From Rhizomys pruinosus (taxonomy: Eukaryota > Chordata > Mammalia > Rodentia > Spalacidae), in assembly GCA_009823505.1 (NCBI GenBank), contig VZQC01014000.1, positions 177,915 through 241,914 on the forward strand: DNA of 64,000 nt. The letters are read 5' to 3'. Of the stretch, positions 58,755 to 64,000 are shown one piece after another (the stretch's first letter is position 1; every line of letters begins with the position of its first letter). The notes below the pieces were generated by a model. That model was given only the letters and a program-made list of their open reading frames with translations, did no database searches and was not told the DNA's origin. The translations under genes were made by a program, and so were the position numbers.

Positions 58755-59504
58755 AGGACTAGTTGTTAGAATTTTGGCGTTACATTACATATGAAAAAAC
58801 ATTTACCCGAGACCTTTACCTTAGTTTAGACTAATGGTCATTAGTATTATTAGCCTTTGCTCTACTTTAGAACCACTCAGAGGGCTTTTAAGTAATAGGA
58901 ATAGCAAAGTCATACCAAGATTTGTTACATAAGAATCTCTGAACTTCGTACATCCTTAATATTTTTTCAAGGATCACTGGTACTATTCTATGCACCAGAT
59001 TGAAGAACTGCATTCTTAGACTTCCTCTGCTAGCTCCCCCTCTCACCCTATCCGGTTCCCCACATACCATTCCCCAGGCATTCCTTCCACTGGTCTCATA
59101 TCATTTGACCCAACAATTGGCTTGAGCAGATTGACTCTCCAACACACTGAACAAGTGAAAAGCCTTAAAAGCACTCCAAGGACAACAACTTGCAATATTC
59201 TCATTTCCCTAACTACTCTTTTATGAGTCACTTTTATGAGTCAATAAGAGAAAACTATAAGAAAAATAGTACCTATGAAGCTTGATTGGAAATCATACCC
59301 ATTCCATCCTGCCGTTGTATGTACCTATGCCACCTGCAATCTTCCACATCCTTCATTTTCTAGCTAGACAACTAATATACTCCCAACAGAGCATCTGACC
59401 TCTGGAACTGCTTCACTCTGGTTCTAACAACAAGTTATATTTTTCCTTAGCTCATCCATTATAAAATTTTATTTTGTTATTAACTCATCAAGAAAGTTAT
59501 AGCA
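58753..59504. other. Unassigned stretch
   Basis: Nothing recognised. The 13-base phrase cttttatgagtca occurs twice near 59218-59242. Confidence 0.5.
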
Positions 59505-59750
59505 GGGTATGGGAGATGGCTTATTGGGTAAAATCACTTGGTGAACAAGTCTGAAGACCTAAGTTCTGATCCCCCAAAACCCACATACAAAGCTGGAACC
59601 TTGCTTCTGTAATTCCATGACTCCTACAGTGAGATGGGAAGGAGAGAAAGGAGACTTCCCAGTTTATAAGCCAACTAGCCTGCAATGTGCAGGGCAGTGG
59701 AAGAGATAAAAAAGAGACTCTCAAAGCACAAACACTTAATGTCTGGATTG
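59505..59750 (+). mobile_element. B4-type SINE, diverged
   Basis: ggtatgggagatggcttatt head, aagacctaagttctgatccc, and a later agagactctcaaagcac end. Confidence 0.6.
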
Positions 59751-61905
59751 AAGGATAAACTATGAAATATATAGGACCAAGATTCTTCATCTCTGCTACA
59801 GCATGCAGCACATAATCACTACTAGTTAAGAAGCATCATCTCCATACCTGCATCCTTTCAGGAACTCTGCTCATCATGGTTGTTATTACCAAGTAATTAC
59901 CCTCCATCTTTACAGCTGAAAAAACAACAGGTTACATAATGGGGAAGAGCCCTGACATAAACCATTACATCTAATGCAGAAGTGCACGCTTCTTCCACTT
60001 TACTTAGGATAGAATGAACAAGATGAATTTGATTTGCAACAGTCCTCAGGTTATGAGAGCTCCATTGAAAATATACTAGCCAATCTTCTCTTGCAGAAAC
60101 TCTACCTGTATTTACTCATTGGCCACATCTCTGCCTCTGCTTGTCTGGTACTCCAGCACTGCAGCCACATGAGTCCCAAGCTCTTTCTAATATGACCATG
60201 CAGATAGCTCCTTCTCTCCTCTCATAGGCCATTTGGAATTTATAATCACAGTTTTTATAAGGCTCAAATTACAGAGGTCTAATTTCATTCATCACATAAT
60301 CATAAAAAGAGGGCTAACCTTACACGATGTATTTGAAACATGTGAGATATTCCCTGTACTGTGAGTCCTTTAAAATTTTTATTGGTATATTAGGAGTTTT
60401 TAAGAAATCCTTCGTCCAAGTACTTTGCAAGATTACTCTTTAGACAATTCATAACTTATGCCACAGGTCATTAATGCTAGTTTTACACACATACACACAC
60501 ACAAGTATATTTTGTGAACTTAATCTGCATATGAGTAAAATATTAGTTCTTACAATTTCATACCAAAGGAAATCCTAACTCTAAAAACAGAACAAAAATT
60601 ACTTGCAAAAGCAATTTTTGGTTCTCCTGCTAGAGATGAAACAGATAGTAACTGGATATGATACAATTAGAACACAATGCTGCTACCTTTCAGAATTTAG
60701 TGCTAAAGTACAGCACAGTGAAAATATGTGCTGTGACCACTCTCCAGAGAGAGAAAAGCAAAATATGTAAAGGCCACTTCCTCTTTGTAAGGTTGAAAAT
60801 TCAATCTCAGAAATAAAACAAAGTTTCACAAAAGAAGATGGAGCCAAAGACAAGCTGGCACAGACAAGTGAAAGAGACACAGAGGGAAAACCACAGTAAA
60901 CACATGATGTGGACAAGGAAGGAGATTTACAGGAATATTTGGAATTCAGAGCACTTCAATACTTGAATTCATCTTTTTGTTTTCAAACAATGCCAGACCT
61001 AAAGAGATGCTTGAGTATAGCTATGGAAATTCAAGAGCACAATCTAGCCCCTTTTCTTATTGATAGTCAATCAAAAGGACTGATGAGAAACCAAGAAATG
61101 TGGAGATGACAGTGCAGTGTACAAGGTGATGTATTGTGATGACAAGAAAATTGTGCACTTAGATGCCCGGGGAATGCATGCCTTATATCTCCCAGATCCT
61201 GATTCTCATTTGGAGCTTTCAATTACTAGGAAGTGAAAAGCAGTGCAAAATCTCATCATTTCCTAAAGGGACTCTTAGAAAGGGCAAACTCAAAGAACCT
61301 ATAATGACCAGAGAGCTCAGAGATTCTCCTGTGATTAAAGGCCTTAAATACAACTAGAATTTGCCTTTGACTCAGGAAAGAGCCATGTACATAGGGTCTC
61401 CTGACAGGCAAATATTCATGGTAGAAATGCAGATATACAAGAATGAAAACGCAACCCCACCAACACATACATGCAATCCTGAGGCCATGCCATAAAGTTC
61501 TCTCAGCCAGCTCATCTAAACATAGGAGGAAATTATAGCAGATAGCTTGGCTAATAGAGAAAATAAAAGGAGGAAAATATTATTAATATATTAAAATATT
61601 ATCCACCTCTAAGCAGTACAAGAGTTAGGAACTCTGACCATCCCCAGAGTAAATATTTGCATTTTTTCAGTTATATATTAATATCTATCCATATGCTTAT
61701 TAATATGTTTGCAATTTGTTAACATTTTAAAAATCAAATTATGAGCTTTTATTAAAATTTTTAATAAATAACTTTTTTTAAAAAAAGCCTCAATGTTGCC
61801 AAATACAAAATAATTAAAAACTATTTAAAGGTTTATTAAGAAAAATAATGGACTTTTAAAAATTTGCCATCTAACAAAATGAGGTGTCCCTTTCTAAAAA
61901 TAATA
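59751..61905. other. Unassigned stretch, 2.2 kb
   Basis: No gene or repeat family recognised. A short CA tract lies at 60488-60502; 61560-61900 is very AT-rich. Confidence 0.5.
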
Positions 61906-61909
61906 AAAT

Positions 61910-62185
61910 TTTGGCACTAGAAAGATGTCTCAGGCAATAATGAGGACCTGAGCCTCACCTCCAGCAACCATGTAAAATCCAGACACAGTAGCTCATGCCT
62001 ATAATCCCAGCACTAGAGAGGCAGATAGAGGAGACGCCTTTAGACATTCTGGCCAGGCATTCCAGCCAAATCAGTGTCCACGTTCAGTGAGAGACCTTGT
62101 CTCCAAGAATAAGGTGGAGAGTGGTTGAGGAAGGCATCCAATATCAGTTTCCACATGTATATGCACATGAACACACACAGATATA
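61910..62185 (+). mobile_element. B4-type SINE (ID head plus B1-like body)
   Basis: gaggacctgagcctcacctc, gctcatgcctataatcccag, agtgagagaccttgtctcca and aataaggtggagagtggttg occur in the order expected for B4. Confidence 0.82.
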
Positions 62186-62202
62186 CCACATACATACATA
62201 CA

Positions 62203-62231
<29 letters not shown>
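62186..62231. repeat. (CATA)n microsatellite
   Basis: About 11 uninterrupted CATA units forming the SINE tail. Confidence 0.97.
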
Positions 62232-62234
<3 letters not shown>

Positions 62235-62817
62235 CAAAATACTGCTAATAAAATTCCAATGCAGTAAGTGTGTGTAATCATACCAGCATGCATAAAGCAC
62301 TCATAAGGTCTTAAGCTCCATCTGTTGTTTATTTCTTTTGCTTGAATTTCAAGATTTCCTCTTGGAGGGTGTTTGGATAGGATAGAAGTGGTAAGATGCT
62401 ACCTGCTGGAACCTATCCTTTGCCAGTCAGAGGCAGATGGGCCATCAGCCACTGGATGTATGGCTTTTTCTCCCATTACCATGTTGAAGTTCAGGGTTCT
62501 CTGGGTATCTGTGTCAAGGGTTAAAGCTGTGCCATCACACCTACTGAAGTGGTCGAGTACCTTGGGGCTCATTTCCTTGATTTTCCTTGTTTTTCCCCTG
62601 CCATCCTCAGTAGCCTGTCCTGGGCATGAAGGGCTCTACAGAGTCGTAATTTTTAATTCTCAAAAACATTCTGCCCTACTGGCCCACTTGCTTTCCTGCA
62701 TCTTGGTCGTCAACACCTTCCCTCACTGTAAAGGAAAGTTGAGGTACTACGGTGAATGTCATGTCATGTTCTCCAGTCCTTCATTCTGTTTCTCACTCTG
62801 CTTTTCTGGCAAACCTG
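62232..62817. other. Unassigned stretch up to the gap
   Basis: A plus-strand frame is open from 62373 to the gap (about 148 codons). It shows a hydrophobic segment but no recognisable domain, and its continuation is only N bases. I do not call it a gene. Confidence 0.4.
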
Positions 62818-63801
62818 NNNNNNNNNNNNNNNNNNNNNNNNNNNNNNNNNNNNNNNNNNNNNNNNNNNNNNNNNNNNNNNNNNNNNNNNNNNNNNNNNNN
62901 NNNNNNNNNNNNNNNNNNNNNNNNNNNNNNNNNNNNNNNNNNNNNNNNNNNNNNNNNNNNNNNNNNNNNNNNNNNNNNNNNNNNNNNNNNNNNNNNNNNN
63001 NNNNNNNNNNNNNNNNNNNNNNNNNNNNNNNNNNNNNNNNNNNNNNNNNNNNNNNNNNNNNNNNNNNNNNNNNNNNNNNNNNNNNNNNNNNNNNNNNNNN
63101 NNNNNNNNNNNNNNNNNNNNNNNNNNNNNNNNNNNNNNNNNNNNNNNNNNNNNNNNNNNNNNNNNNNNNNNNNNNNNNNNNNNNNNNNNNNNNNNNNNNN
63201 NNNNNNNNNNNNNNNNNNNNNNNNNNNNNNNNNNNNNNNNNNNNNNNNNNNNNNNNNNNNNNNNNNNNNNNNNNNNNNNNNNNNNNNNNNNNNNNNNNNN
63301 NNNNNNNNNNNNNNNNNNNNNNNNNNNNNNNNNNNNNNNNNNNNNNNNNNNNNNNNNNNNNNNNNNNNNNNNNNNNNNNNNNNNNNNNNNNNNNNNNNNN
63401 NNNNNNNNNNNNNNNNNNNNNNNNNNNNNNNNNNNNNNNNNNNNNNNNNNNNNNNNNNNNNNNNNNNNNNNNNNNNNNNNNNNNNNNNNNNNNNNNNNNN
63501 NNNNNNNNNNNNNNNNNNNNNNNNNNNNNNNNNNNNNNNNNNNNNNNNNNNNNNNNNNNNNNNNNNNNNNNNNNNNNNNNNNNNNNNNNNNNNNNNNNNN
63601 NNNNNNNNNNNNNNNNNNNNNNNNNNNNNNNNNNNNNNNNNNNNNNNNNNNNNNNNNNNNNNNNNNNNNNNNNNNNNNNNNNNNNNNNNNNNNNNNNNNN
63701 NNNNNNNNNNNNNNNNNNNNNNNNNNNNNNNNNNNNNNNNNNNNNNNNNNNNNNNNNNNNNNNNNNNNNNNNNNNNNNNNNNNNNNNNNNNNNNNNNNNN
63801 N
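62818..63801. other. Assembly gap (984 N)
   Basis: A run of 984 undetermined bases. It ends inside a GATA microsatellite. Confidence 1.
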
Positions 63802-63848
<47 letters not shown>

Positions 63849-63889
63849 GATAGATAGATAATAGATAGATAGATAGATAGATAATAGAT

Positions 63890-63928
<39 letters not shown>
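63802..63928. repeat. (GATA)n microsatellite at the gap edge
   Basis: About 30 GATA units with a few ATGATA and AATA interruptions, longer than the copy at 53716-53750. Confidence 0.98.
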
Positions 63929-63930
<2 letters not shown>

Positions 63931-64000
63931 CAGATTTATAAGAAATGTGCTCTTCACATTGTGGGGATTCTGGGCAGCCAGTAATATTTAAGTTTGAACC
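63929..64000 (+). repeat. 72-bp segment, exact duplicate of 53751-53822
   Basis: Runs to the window edge without a mismatch against the upstream copy; see the findings. Confidence 0.97.

Noticed and set aside
62373..63806. Apparent 477-codon open frame running into the gap
   Set aside because: Most of its length is N bases; only about 148 codons are real and they show no domain.

Overview
The window is mammalian nuclear DNA. The B1, B2, B3, B4 and ID-type SINEs, the rodent-style L1 elements and the class III ERV-L element together point to a myomorph (muroid-like) rodent. The B2 copies share a right half that differs from the common Mus B2 as I know it, so a non-Mus lineage is likely; I cannot name the species. 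I found no host protein-coding exon, tRNA, rRNA, snRNA gene or CpG island that I can support. This is intergenic or deep-intronic sequence built mostly from layered retroelements and microsatellites.

Layout. 1-5617: a minus-strand L1 (ORF2 plus 3' UTR, with an extra ~1 kb terminal unit) carrying a solo ERV-L LTR (2447-2920). 5618-6690: an LTR with a tRNA-Lys-like primer site and a short internal piece. 6691-10625: SINEs, a small direct repeat and unassigned DNA. 10626-17188: a complete-length, decayed ERV-L provirus (LTR, gag, protease, RT/RNase H, integrase, dUTPase, LTR; no env). 17189-22680: an LTR fragment, an L1 5' piece, a B4 piece, an 82-bp tandem duplication and an old Lx-type L1 3' UTR. 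23-31.4 kb: SINEs, a (GAA)30 tract, several MaLR-like LTRs, an L1 remnant and copy 1 of a retroposon with an L1-like tail. 31.8-35 kb: B3/B2/B4 SINEs and an L1 3' end. 35.6-39.8 kb: a nested stack of L1 pieces with two B2 insertions, a tiny L1 tail insertion and copy 2 of the ~0.9 kb unit. 41.4-50.1 kb: a perfect hairpin, L1 fragments in both orientations, and an L1 derivative that has lost ORF2 (HAL1-like). 50.1-62.8 kb: SINEs, copy 2 of the L1-tailed retroposon, an LTR, microsatellites and long unassigned stretches. 62818-63801 is a run of N, followed by a GATA array and 72 bases that exactly repeat 53751-53822.

The elements do not work together as a pathway. The relations visible are parasitic or historical: SINEs and short retroposons bear A-rich tails and target-site duplications, as expected from L1 machinery; LTRs and SINEs have inserted into older L1s; and an LTR pair has recombined to a solo LTR. 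The points most worth a second look are the duplicated sequence flanking the assembly gap, the ORF2-less L1, the two low-copy retroposon units, the ERV-L provirus with an error-like 3' LTR, and three perfect hairpins.
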